Positions 1-8,900 of a stretch of DNA of 64,000 nucleotides are shown piece by piece. The notes beneath the pieces are model-generated. The model was not told the origin of the DNA. It saw only the letters and a program-made list of their open reading frames with translations, and made no database searches. The translations under genes and the position numbers were made by a program. This DNA comes from JAJZVS01 sp963708095 (lineage in GTDB: Bacteria > Pseudomonadota > Alphaproteobacteria > Acetobacterales > Acetobacteraceae), in assembly GCA_963708095.1 (NCBI GenBank), contig OY970182.1, forward strand, positions 3,348,001 to 3,412,000, in the 5' to 3' direction. Position 1 is the stretch's first letter, and every line of letters starts with the position of its first letter.

Positions 1-173
1 CCGTGATTTCGGGATCAACCCGCCCCCCGAGCCCGGCAGGAGAGCCGGGTGCGGGAACGGCCGGCCCTCCGCCTCGGCGCGATCATGACCCGGCGTCACC
101 AGAACGTCATGCCCGGCCGGCGGATTTCCGGTTAGGTCGCCGTCCGTATATGGTCACTCTTTGCCGAGGTGTC

Positions 174-1898
174 ATGCGTCATCGCACCGTTCGACTGGCT
201 CCCGCCGCCGGGGCGCTCTGCGCCGGCCTTCTCGTCGGCGCTCTCGCCGCACCTGGTGCAGCGTCCGCCACACCGCCGACGACGGGCGCGGTGGCGCCGG
301 CCGGCGGTGCCGGCCGCAACCCGGCCGATACGGCCAGGACCGCGACGCCGATCAAGCACCTGGTGGTGATCTACGACGAGAACGTCTCGTTTGATCATTA
401 TTTCGCCACCTACCCGAAGGCCGCCAATCCGAAGGGCGAGCCGCCGTTCGTCGCCGCCCCCGGCACGCCGCGCGCCAATACCCTGGCCGCCGCGCATCTG
501 CTGACCGGCAACCCCAACTTCAGCAACAAGGAGAACGGCGCCGACGCGGCGGAGCCGTTCCGGCTCGACCGCACCCAGGCCGCCACCGCCGACCAGAACC
601 ACGCCTATACGGCCGAGCAGATGGCCTACGACCACGGCCGCGCCGATCTGTTCCCGAAATACACCGGCAAGGCCACGCCGGGCGGGGTCGGCGCCTTCGG
701 CACCAAGGGCCAGGTCATGGGCTATTTCGACGGCAACACCGTCGGCGCGATATGGCGCTACGCGCAGCATTACGCGATGAGCGACAATGCCTATACCGAC
801 ACCTACGGTCCCTCCACGCCCGGGGCGCTGGAAGTGGTGTCCGGCCAGACCGACGGCATGCAGATCGTCGCCACCACCAAAAAGCCGTCCACCGTGACCG
901 CCGTGTCCTATTACATCAACGACGGCCAGGGCGGCCTGGGGATGATCAACGACGTCGATCCGGCGCATGATGCCTGTTCGTCCCCCACCAACCAGGTGAT
1001 GATGACGGGGAAGAACATCGGCGACCTGCTGAACGCGGCGGATGTGACCTGGGGCGGCTTCATGGGTGGCTTCGATCTGGCCAGCCATAACCCGAACGGC
1101 ACCACGGGCTGCAAGCGCAGCACCCACTCGGTGGTGGTCGGCGCCAACGTGGTCGATTACATTCCGCACCACAACTGGTTCCAGTACTACGCGACCACCG
1201 CCAACCCGACGCACGCGCGGCCGCACGCGCTTGCCGACATCGGCTACAGTTTCGAGCATGACGGCAAGACCCCCGACCCGGCCAACCACCAGTACGGGCT
1301 GGCGGATTTCTACCGCGCCGTGCGCGACGGCAAGCTGCCCGCAGTCTCCTACATCAAGCTGCCCGCCTACCAGGACGGCCATGCGGGCTATTCCGATCCG
1401 CTGGATGAGCAGGCGGGCGTCGTGCGCCTGATCAACTTCCTGCAGCACCAGCCGGACTGGAGGAGCACGGCGGTGGTCATCACCTGGGACGATTCGGACG
1501 GCTGGTACGACCACGCCTTCGCCAAGACGACGAACCCGTCCTTCGACAAGCAGGCCGACCAGCTCGACGGGCCCGGCGTCTGCGGCAGCGGCACGCCGCT
1601 GCCCGGCGTGGACGGCAAGCCGGTGAACGGGCGCTGCGGCCCGGGGACGCGCCTTCCGTTCCTGGTGATCTCGCCCTGGGCGAAGCCTGACCATATCAGC
1701 CATACCGAGATCACCCAGGCCTCGGTCGTGCGCTTCATCGAGGACAACTGGCTGCACGGGGAGCGCCTGGGCGGCGGCTCGTTCGACGCCACCACCGGGT
1801 CGATCATGAGCATGTTCGACTTCGCCCATGGCGGCGGACGGGTGGCGCCGCTCTATCTCAACCCGGTGACCGGCATGCCGCTGCCGGGCCGCCGGTAG
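174..1898 (+). CDS. Secreted phosphoesterase (phospholipase C / AcpA-type acid phosphatase family)
   Basis: Predicted exported phosphomonoester or phosphodiester hydrolase of the PF04185 family, 574 aa. From the ATG at 174 the protein begins with a basic stretch (MRHRTVR), then a hydrophobic Ala/Leu segment ending in an Ala-X-Ala type cleavage site near residue 31, so a periplasmic or secreted location is expected. The family signature IKHLVVIYDENVSFDHYF lies just after a Pro/Ala linker; SDNAYTDTYGPSTPGA in the middle and WDDSDGWYDH late in the chain are the other recognisable blocks. A GAGG lies a few bases before ATG 174; ATG 150 and a GTG at position 3 are in frame but would bury the signal peptide. 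Only 16 nt separate it from the di-heme peroxidase gene, so co-transcription is likely. The exact substrate cannot be read from sequence. Confidence 0.85.
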   Translation: MRHRTVRLAPAAGALCAGLLVGALAAPGAASATPPTTGAVAPAGGAGRNPADTARTATPIKHLVVIYDENVSFDHYFATYPKAANPKGEPPFVAAPGTPRANTLAAAHLLTGNPNFSNKENGADAAEPFRLDRTQAATADQNHAYTAEQMAYDHGRADLFPKYTGKATPGGVGAFGTKGQVMGYFDGNTVGAIWRYAQHYAMSDNAYTDTYGPSTPGALEVVSGQTDGMQIVATTKKPSTVTAVSYYINDGQGGLGMINDVDPAHDACSSPTNQVMMTGKNIGDLLNAADVTWGGFMGGFDLASHNPNGTTGCKRSTHSVVVGANVVDYIPHHNWFQYYATTANPTHARPHALADIGYSFEHDGKTPDPANHQYGLADFYRAVRDGKLPAVSYIKLPAYQDGHAGYSDPLDEQAGVVRLINFLQHQPDWRSTAVVITWDDSDGWYDHAFAKTTNPSFDKQADQLDGPGVCGSGTPLPGVDGKPVNGRCGPGTRLPFLVISPWAKPDHISHTEITQASVVRFIEDNWLHGERLGGGSFDATTGSIMSMFDFAHGGGRVAPLYLNPVTGMPLPGRR

Positions 1899-1914
1899 AC
1901 GCGATCCGCGGCGG

Positions 1915-3336
1915 ATGCGGATCGGCCGGATTCTGCTCGGCCGGCCGGGGCGCCATCGGTGGATTCGTTACGGTGCCGGCTTGCTGTTCGCAGCCCTGGC
2001 CGGCACCGGCGTCTTTTTCGTGGCGCGCAGCCCGGTTCCGCTTGGCGCCTGGCTGCGCCACCCGCGGGCGAGCTTCCTGCTCGCGCAAGGGCTGAACCCG
2101 CACCCGGTGCGGCTGATCCGCCCGCCGGTGGCGCCGCTGTCGGCGATGGCGCGGCTGGGGCGGCGGATTTTCTTCGACCCCAGCCTGTCGTCCTCCGGGC
2201 GTCTGTCCTGCGCGTCCTGCCATAGCCCGGCCCGCGCCTACGGGCCGCCCAATGCGCAGCCGGCGATGTTCGGCGGCCCGCGCCTGACCCGCCAGGGCGT
2301 CCGCGCCGTGCCGTCGCTCATGTATCTGGAGCGGCAGCCGAATTTCAGCGTCGGTCCCGATAACGAAGAAAACGAGACCGTCACCCTGGCGCAGCTCGCC
2401 GCCGCGGGGCAGCAGGCGTCGCGCACGGACAAGACCGCGCAGGACACCGCGGCGACAGCCGCCAACCTGGTGCCGCAGGGCGGGCTGTTCTGGGACGGCC
2501 GCGCCGACACGTTGCAGGACCAGGCGATGGGCCCGCTGCTCAGCCCGTTCGAAATGGACGGCGGCAGCATCGCCCGGGTGGCCGGCGTGCTGCAGCACGC
2601 GCCCTACGTCGCGAGCTTCGTGCAGTTGTTCGGGCCGTCGATCTTCGCCAACCCCGGCATGGCGGTATCGGAAGCCCTGTTCGCGGTGGCGCGGTACGAG
2701 ATCGAGGACCGGGCCTTTCATCCCTATACCAGCCGCTACGACGACTGGCTGGAGGGCAAGGCCCGCCTCACCCCGGCCGAGCTGCGCGGCTACCTGCTGT
2801 TCAACGATCCGCGCAAGGGCGATTGCGCCGCCTGCCACCTGGATCAGCCCACCCCGGACGGGCGGCCGCCGCTGTTCACCGATCACCAGTTCGAGGCGCT
2901 GGGCGTGCCGCGCAATCCCGCGCTGCGCGTCAATCGCGATCCCGCGTATTTCGACCTCGGCATCTGCGGGCCGTACCGCACCGATATGGCGAGGCAGACG
3001 CAGTATTGCGGCCTGTTCCTGACGCCCACCCTGCGCAACGTCGCCACGCGGCACGTGTTCTTCCACAACGGCATCTATCATTCCCTGCGGCAGGTGCTGG
3101 ATTTCTACGATTTCCGCGACACCGAGCCGGGGCGGATCTATCCGCGCGGGCCGGGGGGGAAGATCGATAAGTTCAACGATCTGCCGGCGCGCGATCGCGG
3201 CAACATCGATGTGGTCGATCCGCCTTTCACCCTGAAGCGCGGCGATCTGCCGCCGCTGAGTGCCGCCGAGGAACGCGACATCATCGCCTTCCTCGGCAGC
3301 CTGACGGACGGGTACCGACCGAAGCCGGCGCGCTGA
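1915..3336 (+). CDS. Di-heme cytochrome c peroxidase / MauG-family protein
   Basis: 473 aa. An N-terminal membrane anchor (about residues 18-37) precedes a periplasmic domain with two CXXCH haem-attachment sites: C99-A-S-C102-H103 and C304-A-A-C307-H308. Two haem sites spaced about 205 residues apart are the hallmark of bacterial di-heme cytochrome c peroxidases and MauG-like enzymes, which reduce peroxide or oxidise a protein partner in the periplasm. The length is larger than classical CcpA (about 330-350 aa), with extra sequence between residues 150 and 200 and a long C-terminal half, as in the DUF/MauG-like branch. It follows the secreted phosphoesterase by 16 nt and is probably in the same transcript. 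Whether it acts on peroxide or on a partner protein is not decided by the sequence. Confidence 0.85.
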   Translation: MRIGRILLGRPGRHRWIRYGAGLLFAALAGTGVFFVARSPVPLGAWLRHPRASFLLAQGLNPHPVRLIRPPVAPLSAMARLGRRIFFDPSLSSSGRLSCASCHSPARAYGPPNAQPAMFGGPRLTRQGVRAVPSLMYLERQPNFSVGPDNEENETVTLAQLAAAGQQASRTDKTAQDTAATAANLVPQGGLFWDGRADTLQDQAMGPLLSPFEMDGGSIARVAGVLQHAPYVASFVQLFGPSIFANPGMAVSEALFAVARYEIEDRAFHPYTSRYDDWLEGKARLTPAELRGYLLFNDPRKGDCAACHLDQPTPDGRPPLFTDHQFEALGVPRNPALRVNRDPAYFDLGICGPYRTDMARQTQYCGLFLTPTLRNVATRHVFFHNGIYHSLRQVLDFYDFRDTEPGRIYPRGPGGKIDKFNDLPARDRGNIDVVDPPFTLKRGDLPPLSAAEERDIIAFLGSLTDGYRPKPAR

Positions 3337-3427
3337 ACCGCGGCCCGCCGATTTGTGCCGGCGGCGTGCGGCGTGAGAACATGCGCCCAGTTCGCCCCGC
3401 CGCGCGGGGCACCGGAAGGATGCCGCC

Positions 3428-4822
3428 ATGCCCGCCGATGCCACCGACACCGTGCTCCGCCACGCCGACGCCACGCTCCCCGCCGCGCGCGAGGCGCTGT
3501 TCGAGCTGCTGCGCATCCCCTCCATCAGTGCCCGGCCGGAGCGCGCGGCGGACTGCCGGCGCGCAGCGGAATGGGTGCGGGACTTCCTGGGCGGGGTGGG
3601 GTTCACCGCCTCCCTCCGTCCCACCGCGGGCCATCCGATCGTGGTCGCGCACCATCCCGGCCCGACCGGCTACCGCGGCCCGCACGTGCTGTTCTACGGC
3701 CATTACGACGTGCAGCCGGTCGATCCGGTCGCGCTTTGGGCCAGCCCGCCGTTCGAGCCGCAGCTGGTCGAGGGCCCGCGCGGCCCGCGCTTCGTCGCCC
3801 GGGGCGCGGTGGACGACAAGGGCCAGGTGATGATGTTCCTCTCGGCGCTCCGCGCCTGGCACGATGCCGGCGGCGGCGTCCCCGCCCGCATCACCGTGTT
3901 GCTGGAAGGGGAGGAGGAGGTCGGCAGCCTCAACCTCGACCCGTTCCTGGAAGCCAACAAGGCCGAGCTTGCGGCCGACCTGGCGCTGATCAGCGATACC
4001 GGCATGTGGGACGTCGACACGCCGGCGATCACCACGCGGCTGCGCGGCCTCGTCTATACCGAGGTGACCTTGCGCGCGGCGAAGCGGGATTTGCATTCGG
4101 GACTGTTCGGCGGCTCGGCGCGCAACCCGATCAACGCGCTGTGCGCCGCGCTGGGTGGCCTCGCGGACGCGGCGGGACGGATCCAGATTCCCGGGTTCTA
4201 CGATGCGGTGAAGCCGGTCAGCGCGGCGCAGGCGGCGGAATGGCAGGCGATGGGGTTCGACGAGGCGGCGTTCCTTGGCGACATCGGCCTGCGTCTCCCA
4301 GCCGGCGAGCAGGACCGGCCGGCGCTGGAACGGCTGTGGGCGCGGCCGACGGCGGATATCAACGGCATCTGGGGCGGCTACACCGGCCCGGGGTCGAAGA
4401 CCGTGATCGCGTCGGAGGCGTTCGCCAAGGTCTCGTTCCGCCTGGTGCCGGACCAGGACCCGGACGCGGTGGCGGACGGGTTTCGCCGCTTCCTCGCTGC
4501 CCGGGTGCCGGCGGACACGACGGTGGAGGTCGCGGTGCTGAGCGCGGCGCCGGGGATCGAGATCGCCGCCGACAGCCCTTACGTGCGCAGCGCGCGGGAG
4601 GTGTTGGCGGAGGAATTCGGCCGCCCCGCGCTGCTGATGGGCAGCGGCGGCTCGATCCCGGTTGTGGCGTCGCTGCGCCGGGTGCTCGGGATCGACAGCC
4701 TGCTGATGGGCTTCGGGCTGGACGACGACCAGGTGCACAGCCCGAACGAGAAGTTCGAGCAGCGCTGCTTCCACCACGGCATCCGCGCGCACGTGCGGCT
4801 GCTGGGAAGGTTCGGCGGGTAA
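3428..4822 (+). CDS. M20-family dipeptidase / metallohydrolase
   Basis: 464 aa zinc-dependent peptidase or amidohydrolase of the M20 family (CNDP/PepV-like branch). The metal-binding motifs are intact: the first is FYGHYDVQPVDP with H92 and D94, the second is GAVDDKGQ with the bridging D129, and the third is EGEEEVGS around residues 160-167, which carries the catalytic Glu pair. A late SPNEKFEQ motif supplies a further conserved Glu region. The ATG at 3428 is preceded by GGAAGGATGCCGCC. No signal peptide is seen, so it is cytoplasmic. It ends in a GC-rich hairpin that it shares with the convergent oxidoreductase. The physiological peptide substrate is unknown. Confidence 0.88.
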   Translation: MPADATDTVLRHADATLPAAREALFELLRIPSISARPERAADCRRAAEWVRDFLGGVGFTASLRPTAGHPIVVAHHPGPTGYRGPHVLFYGHYDVQPVDPVALWASPPFEPQLVEGPRGPRFVARGAVDDKGQVMMFLSALRAWHDAGGGVPARITVLLEGEEEVGSLNLDPFLEANKAELAADLALISDTGMWDVDTPAITTRLRGLVYTEVTLRAAKRDLHSGLFGGSARNPINALCAALGGLADAAGRIQIPGFYDAVKPVSAAQAAEWQAMGFDEAAFLGDIGLRLPAGEQDRPALERLWARPTADINGIWGGYTGPGSKTVIASEAFAKVSFRLVPDQDPDAVADGFRRFLAARVPADTTVEVAVLSAAPGIEIAADSPYVRSAREVLAEEFGRPALLMGSGGSIPVVASLRRVLGIDSLLMGFGLDDDQVHSPNEKFEQRCFHHGIRAHVRLLGRFGG

Positions 4823-4828
4823 GGCCTC

Positions 4829-4852
4829 TCCCTCCCCGCGAAGGGGGAGGGA
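4829..4852. terminator. Bidirectional terminator-like hairpin
   Basis: Perfect 9-bp stem TCCCTCCCC / GGGGAGGGA with a short loop, lying between the stop of the M20 peptidase (4822) and the stop of the convergent luciferase-like gene (4862). It is flanked by AAAAGAG on one side and CTCT on the other, so both strands give a purine/pyrimidine tail rather than a strict U-run. Position between convergent genes favours termination. Confidence 0.5.
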
Positions 4853-4861
4853 AAAGAGGGG

Positions 4862-5707
4862 TCAGGCGTTCACTTTCGCTTGCAACTCCGCCCAGCGGTC
4901 GAGGATCGGCAGCACGTCGGCGGCCTTCGCCGACGGCAGGGCCACGGTGACGCGTGCGACATCGAGATCACGGAAGCGCTTCAACGTGTCGAGGTCCTCC
5001 GTGGCGGAGAACATGCTGATCGGCAGGGTTGCGGGATCGCGCCCGGCCTCCTGCGCCATCTTGCGGAACTCCGGGATCTGGTCGAGGACGTCGCCGCGGC
5101 CGGCGATCGGGATCCAGCCCTGGCCGTAGCGGATCGCGCGGCGCGCGGCGTGCGGGAAGGCGCCGCCCACGATCACCGGCGGGTGCGGCTTCTGCACCGG
5201 CTTGGGCCAGGTCATCATCGGCGGGAAATCGACGAACTCGCCGTGGTACTCAGGCTTCGATTTGGTCCAGATCTGCACCATCGCCTCGATCTGCTCGCGC
5301 ATCCTCTTGAAGCGGGTGGCGAAGGCAGTGCCGTGGTCTTCCATCTCCTCGGCATTCCAGCCGCCGCCGACGCCGAACAGGAAGCGCCCGCCGCTCACCT
5401 GGTCGAGCGAGGCAACGAGCTTCGCAGTCTGGATGGTATCGCGCTGGATCACCAGGCAGATACCGGTGCCGAGCATCAATCGTTTCGTTACCATCGCGGC
5501 GGCGGTGAGGGTGACGAAGGGATCGAGCACGTCGTAATAGGGCTTGGGCAGGTCACCGCCGCCGGGATAGGGGGAGCGGCGGGAGGTCGGGATATGCGAA
5601 TGCTCCGGTGCCCAGAGCGATTCGAAGCCGCGCGCCTCCATCGCCGGGCCCAGCTCCATGGGCGTGATCGAAGAGTCGGTGAAGAAGATCGAAGCGCCGA
5701 AGTCCAT
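4862..5707 (-). CDS. Luciferase-like (LLM class) flavin/F420-dependent oxidoreductase
   Basis: 281 aa, luciferase-like TIM-barrel family of the Rv2161c type (TIGR03619). Typical blocks are EARGFESLWAPEHSHIP near the N-terminus, LMLGTGICLV, SGGRFLFGVGGGWNAEEM and the MTWPKPVQKPHPPVIVGG region before the barrel's last strands. The family uses reduced FMN or F420 to oxidise or reduce small organic substrates. The ATG at 5707 has GGGAGAACCACC in front. It has no operon partner: the neighbour on its 5' side is divergent. A second member of the same family is at 33287-34108, only moderately similar. Cofactor choice (F420 versus FMN) cannot be fixed without finding F420 biosynthesis genes elsewhere in the genome. 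Confidence 0.85.
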   Translation of the reverse strand: MDFGASIFFTDSSITPMELGPAMEARGFESLWAPEHSHIPTSRRSPYPGGGDLPKPYYDVLDPFVTLTAAAMVTKRLMLGTGICLVIQRDTIQTAKLVASLDQVSGGRFLFGVGGGWNAEEMEDHGTAFATRFKRMREQIEAMVQIWTKSKPEYHGEFVDFPPMMTWPKPVQKPHPPVIVGGAFPHAARRAIRYGQGWIPIAGRGDVLDQIPEFRKMAQEAGRDPATLPISMFSATEDLDTLKRFRDLDVARVTVALPSAKAADVLPILDRWAELQAKVNA

Positions 5708-5849
5708 GGTGGTTCTCCCTGGCCGTGCTGTCCTGCGGAGGCTAGCGCGGTTTGCCGCCGGCGCGCCAATCGGGTTTCATCGCCCGGCCCGCCGCCCGTG
5801 GGGCGGATGGGGCCGCGCCGGGGCACTCGGCGGGAATGGAGGCAAGACG

Positions 5850-6254
5850 ATGCCGTTCGATGAAACCAATGGGCGTCCGGGCCGTCGGTCCTCGCGCAAC
5901 GTGCTGGGCGGGATGCTGGAGCTGTGCTCGACCCGCCCGATGACCGGGTTCTTCCGCAACGGCTGCTGCGACACCGGGCCGGAGGATCTCGGCAGTCACA
6001 CGGTCTGCGTGGTGATGACGGCGGAGTTCCTGGCGTTCAGCAAGGCCGCCGGCAACGACCTGTCCACGCCGCGGCCGGAGTTCGACTTTCCCGGGCTGCG
6101 CCCCGGCGACCGCTGGTGCCTGTGCGCGCCGCGCTGGCAGGAGGCACTGGCGGCGGGAACGGCGCCGGGTGTCGTGCTGGCGGCAACGGCGGAGGGCGCG
6201 CTGGAGTACTGCGCGCTTGCGGATCTGCGGCAGTTCGCGGTCGCGGCGCCGTGA
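5850..6254 (+). CDS. DUF2237 family protein
   Basis: 134 aa conserved protein of the DUF2237 family, whose function is not established. The family-typical string is almost unbroken: NVLGGMLELCSTRPMTG, CCDTGPEDLGSHTVC, FLAFSKAAGNDLSTPRPEF and PGDRWCLCAPRW. It is rich in conserved Cys (four or more), which suggests metal binding or redox roles, but that is inference. Start at ATG 5850 is set by GGAGGCAAGACG directly upstream; longer in-frame starts lack homology. It is a stand-alone gene between a divergent oxidoreductase and the convergent TOPRIM gene. Confidence 0.85.
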   Translation: MPFDETNGRPGRRSSRNVLGGMLELCSTRPMTGFFRNGCCDTGPEDLGSHTVCVVMTAEFLAFSKAAGNDLSTPRPEFDFPGLRPGDRWCLCAPRWQEALAAGTAPGVVLAATAEGALEYCALADLRQFAVAAP

Positions 6255-6278
6255 GCGCAGCCGGAGGCAGGACGCGGA

Positions 6279-6944
6279 TCATGCGCCGGGCGGGCCAGCC
6301 TGCCCAACCAGACGTCGCAGCCCGTCGCGGAACGTGCGAAAGCTTGGCGAGGCGTTGTTCTCAACATCCATCCGTGGACCGATCCGGTCGGCCCACTCGT
6401 GCTTGATCTGGCCCGGCAACGGCCAGCCGGCCTGCCGGATCGCCGCCGCTCCGCCATCGTGGACCACGTCAGCGAGCCTCTCCCAGGTGCCGCAGATACT
6501 GTCCTGGACATAGCTGTCGAGCGGCTGATGCCGGGCGTGCGGATAGGCCGCCAGCAGCGCCGGCCGGTCACCAAGATACCAGGCCTCGATCTCCTCGATC
6601 GCAAGGCGGAACAGCGTGCTAAGCGCGGGTGCACAGGTTCCGGCGATGTGTTTCAGGTCACGCAAGAAGCCCACGCATTCATGGGAGTCGGTATCTAGCA
6701 CGACGAGCACGGCATCGACACCAGGCGTCCGCTCGTACCCACGTAACAGTCGCGGTAGTTGATCCAGCAGGATCCGTCGCGCCGGATCGCTCTCCGGCCG
6801 CAAGTTGCGTGGAATGCGACCGATCCCCTTGTAGGCGTGCAGGCGCCACGTGTGCGGTTGAGCCTGCGGACCGATCACGGCGGGTAGAAGATGCTCAAGC
6901 AGGCGCCTGCCAGAGCTGTCTTCCACGAGAACCTCGATATGCAC
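6279..6944 (-). CDS. DUF4276 TOPRIM-like protein, partner of the upstream AAA ATPase
   Basis: 221 aa. It begins MHIEVLVEDSSGRRLLEHLL, the first strand-helix of the DUF4276 family with a conserved Glu (E8), and has VLVVLDTDSHEC around residue 80, a D-x-D motif. A first-strand Glu plus a DxD is the pattern of TOPRIM-fold nucleases such as the OLD C-terminal domain; this fold assignment is recalled, not computed. Translation starts at GTG 6944, three bases after the ATPase stop, with a GTAGGG ribosome site inside the end of the ATPase gene, so the two are translationally coupled. Probable role: nuclease effector of a two-gene defence-like module. Base composition looks more AT-rich than flanking genes. 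Confidence 0.75.
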   Translation of the reverse strand: MHIEVLVEDSSGRRLLEHLLPAVIGPQAQPHTWRLHAYKGIGRIPRNLRPESDPARRILLDQLPRLLRGYERTPGVDAVLVVLDTDSHECVGFLRDLKHIAGTCAPALSTLFRLAIEEIEAWYLGDRPALLAAYPHARHQPLDSYVQDSICGTWERLADVVHDGGAAAIRQAGWPLPGQIKHEWADRIGPRMDVENNASPSFRTFRDGLRRLVGQAGPPGA

Positions 6945-6947
6945 GTA

Positions 6948-8177
6948 TCACCCTACATCGAGATAGTCGCTGTACCACAGGCCGCCGAGCGGCAGATCCT
7001 CGGCGACCATGTTACGTACAATCGCGAGATCGGACACGCGACGAATCACCGAGAACCCGTCCGCCGCTTTTTCCAGGATCCAGACCTCCTCAGGTGCCAG
7101 GGCATCGACAAGATAAGGTTGGTGAGTTGTCACGAAAATCTGTGGGGCACCCCGCTTGCCGGAGGCGCGCAGACGGAATTCTAGCGCCAGCAACTCGAGC
7201 AGCTTGTGATACAGACCGTTCTCCGGCTCCTCGATACAGATGAATGGTGGTGGCTCGGGGTCTTCCAGCAGCAGAAGATAGGCAAACATCTTCAGCGTGC
7301 CGTCTGACATCTGCTGTGCGAAAAACGGGTCCTTGAAAGCCCCATCATTGAATTGCAGCAACACGCGCCGATCTTCGGTAATATGCGTATCGATGCTCGA
7401 GATGCCCGGGATTTTGCCGGCGATGCTGTTAAGAATGGCCTTGAATTGTCCCTTGTGCTCCCGCTCCATGAACTGCACGACGTTGCCGATGTTGTCGCCA
7501 TGCACATTGAGATGCTTCTGCGGCCCCGCGCTGGGCAGTCCACGTGCAGCATCGGGATAGAAATAGGACAAATACCAGCCCTTCAGGAAATTACGAAATC
7601 GCTCGATGCGCGGATGCTCCTTAAGCGTCCCGAGCGTCGCGATGCCAAGTTGCCGCAGGTCCGTGAGCGCGACCGGTGCGTGATCTCGGCTCTCTTCCCC
7701 TTCAGCCTCTAAGGCATCCTCGCCGGCCCAGACCAACCCATTGCCCCGCTCCAATCGCAGGAACGGATGCGGACGACCGTGCTTCTGCCCCTTCCGGCGC
7801 TGGGTCAGCAATTCGGAGCGGACATAGGGTCGCCCGCCGTGATCGAGGTCGATGGCAAGCTCGTAGGTGATCGGTCGTTCGCCGGTTGCCTCGCGGTAAT
7901 AGATGTCGAACGCGATGGGCTCCGCACAACCCAGGGAGCGCAGTCGCTCGAATCCCCCCCGCTGCTTGGCATCGCAGGCGGTCTCCACATCCGTGGCGAG
8001 GCAATCAGCGACGAAGCCGAACGCATCGAACAGGGTACTCTTGCCTGTTCCGTTCTTGCCGATCACAACGCTGAACGGCGTCAGGGGGGCGCGGTCACGC
8101 TGCGCGGAGAGCCGCCCGATCGTGACGTCGCGCAGGCAGCGGTAGTTCCTGACGCGGAAGCCTTCGATCAAGGCCAT
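6948..8177 (-). CDS. AAA (ABC/SMC-like, OLD/RecF type) ATPase of a two-gene module
   Basis: 409 aa AAA_21-type ATPase. Walker A is GKNGTGKST at residues 40-48, preceded by the typical SMC/RecF start (IEGFRVRNYRCLRDVTI). An ABC-like signature MSDGTLKMFAYLLLL is followed by Walker B FICIEEPE (about 312-319) and the switch His in TTHQPYLVDAL (about 350). The middle region is a large insertion without recognised motifs. The start is ATG 8177 (MALIEGF); the reading frame stays open further upstream but that part is the shadow of other genes. It is followed by the TOPRIM-like gene three bases later. Together they resemble split OLD/GajA, RloA or PARIS-type anti-phage modules; that role is inference. 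It looks transferred: lower GC and more A/T in third positions than neighbours. Confidence 0.85.
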   Translation of the reverse strand: MALIEGFRVRNYRCLRDVTIGRLSAQRDRAPLTPFSVVIGKNGTGKSTLFDAFGFVADCLATDVETACDAKQRGGFERLRSLGCAEPIAFDIYYREATGERPITYELAIDLDHGGRPYVRSELLTQRRKGQKHGRPHPFLRLERGNGLVWAGEDALEAEGEESRDHAPVALTDLRQLGIATLGTLKEHPRIERFRNFLKGWYLSYFYPDAARGLPSAGPQKHLNVHGDNIGNVVQFMEREHKGQFKAILNSIAGKIPGISSIDTHITEDRRVLLQFNDGAFKDPFFAQQMSDGTLKMFAYLLLLEDPEPPPFICIEEPENGLYHKLLELLALEFRLRASGKRGAPQIFVTTHQPYLVDALAPEEVWILEKAADGFSVIRRVSDLAIVRNMVAEDLPLGGLWYSDYLDVG

Positions 8178-8200
8178 AGCGACAACCTGAACTGCTGATG

Positions 8201-8212
8201 GGTTAATCAACC
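8201..8212 (-). promoter_or_regulatory. Short palindromic site upstream of the ATPase-TOPRIM pair
   Basis: GGTTAATCAACC, with outer GGTT/AACC arms, sits 24 bp before the ATPase start codon in an otherwise GC-rich 212-bp gap. It could be an operator or an AT-rich -10 region for the two-gene module. No regulator gene is adjacent, so this is only a candidate. Confidence 0.25.
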
Positions 8213-8389
8213 TACCGGCGTTCCGCCGACGTTGCAAACGCGTTGCTGCCGGGACCTGGGCCCTGCCGCTAACCCGCCGCCCGCTAGCGCGATCCGCCGG
8301 GCTGCCCGAAGTTGCATTGAGAGCGCCGGCGGACCTGCGACGGCTCGCGATGACCGCGGACGAAATAATGTCCGGCCGCGGTGCGGGCG

Positions 8390-8776
8390 TCAGGTCGCGC
8401 GGCGCCGGCCGAACGGGACGAGCAGCGACAGCGCAACGACGTAAAGGAACACCGCGACATAGATCGCGGTAAACACCCACATCGGCAGATCCCAATAGAT
8501 CAGGCGGTCGACGAAACGCATGATCAGCGGCGGCGCCGCCGCGGCCCGCCCGGTCAGCTCGTCCTGCCAGAGCGTCAGGAAGCACGCCCGCCCGGCCAGC
8601 GCCTGACCCGCGACGACGGCCAGCAGTGCAAGATGCAGCAGGCGCAGCCAGAAGATGCGCACAAGCCGCCAGCCGCGCCAGGCGCCGATCGGGATGACGA
8701 TCAGCCCGGCGACGTTGAACGCGATCACGACGAGATGGACCGCCAGGATCGCCTCGGCCAGGAGCATCGCGCGCAT
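8390..8776 (-). CDS. DUF2784 integral membrane protein
   Basis: About 128 aa, almost entirely hydrophobic, with four predicted membrane segments: LAVHLVVIAFNVAGLIVIP, a second around FWLRLLHLALLAVVAGQAL, and two near the C-terminus (YWDLPMWVFTAIYVAVFLYV). The pattern of an N-terminal His-containing helix and a central Cys-x-L-T-x-W-x-x-E (CFLTLWQDEL) fits the DUF2784 family, which has no assigned function. Start at ATG 8776 or 8767 cannot be separated; no clear ribosome site is seen. Divergent from the enoyl-CoA hydratase gene. Confidence 0.7.
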   Translation of the reverse strand: MRAMLLAEAILAVHLVVIAFNVAGLIVIPIGAWRGWRLVRIFWLRLLHLALLAVVAGQALAGRACFLTLWQDELTGRAAAAPPLIMRFVDRLIYWDLPMWVFTAIYVAVFLYVVALSLLVPFGRRRAT

Positions 8777-8900
8777 GGCGACCGAGGGTGCCAGACGGCG
8801 CGCCGCTATGCGAGCCCTCGACCGCGTGCGCCCGGCCGCCCCGGCGGTTGCGCATGACCCCAGGCTGCCGGACACTGCGGCCCATGATCCGAGGACCAGC

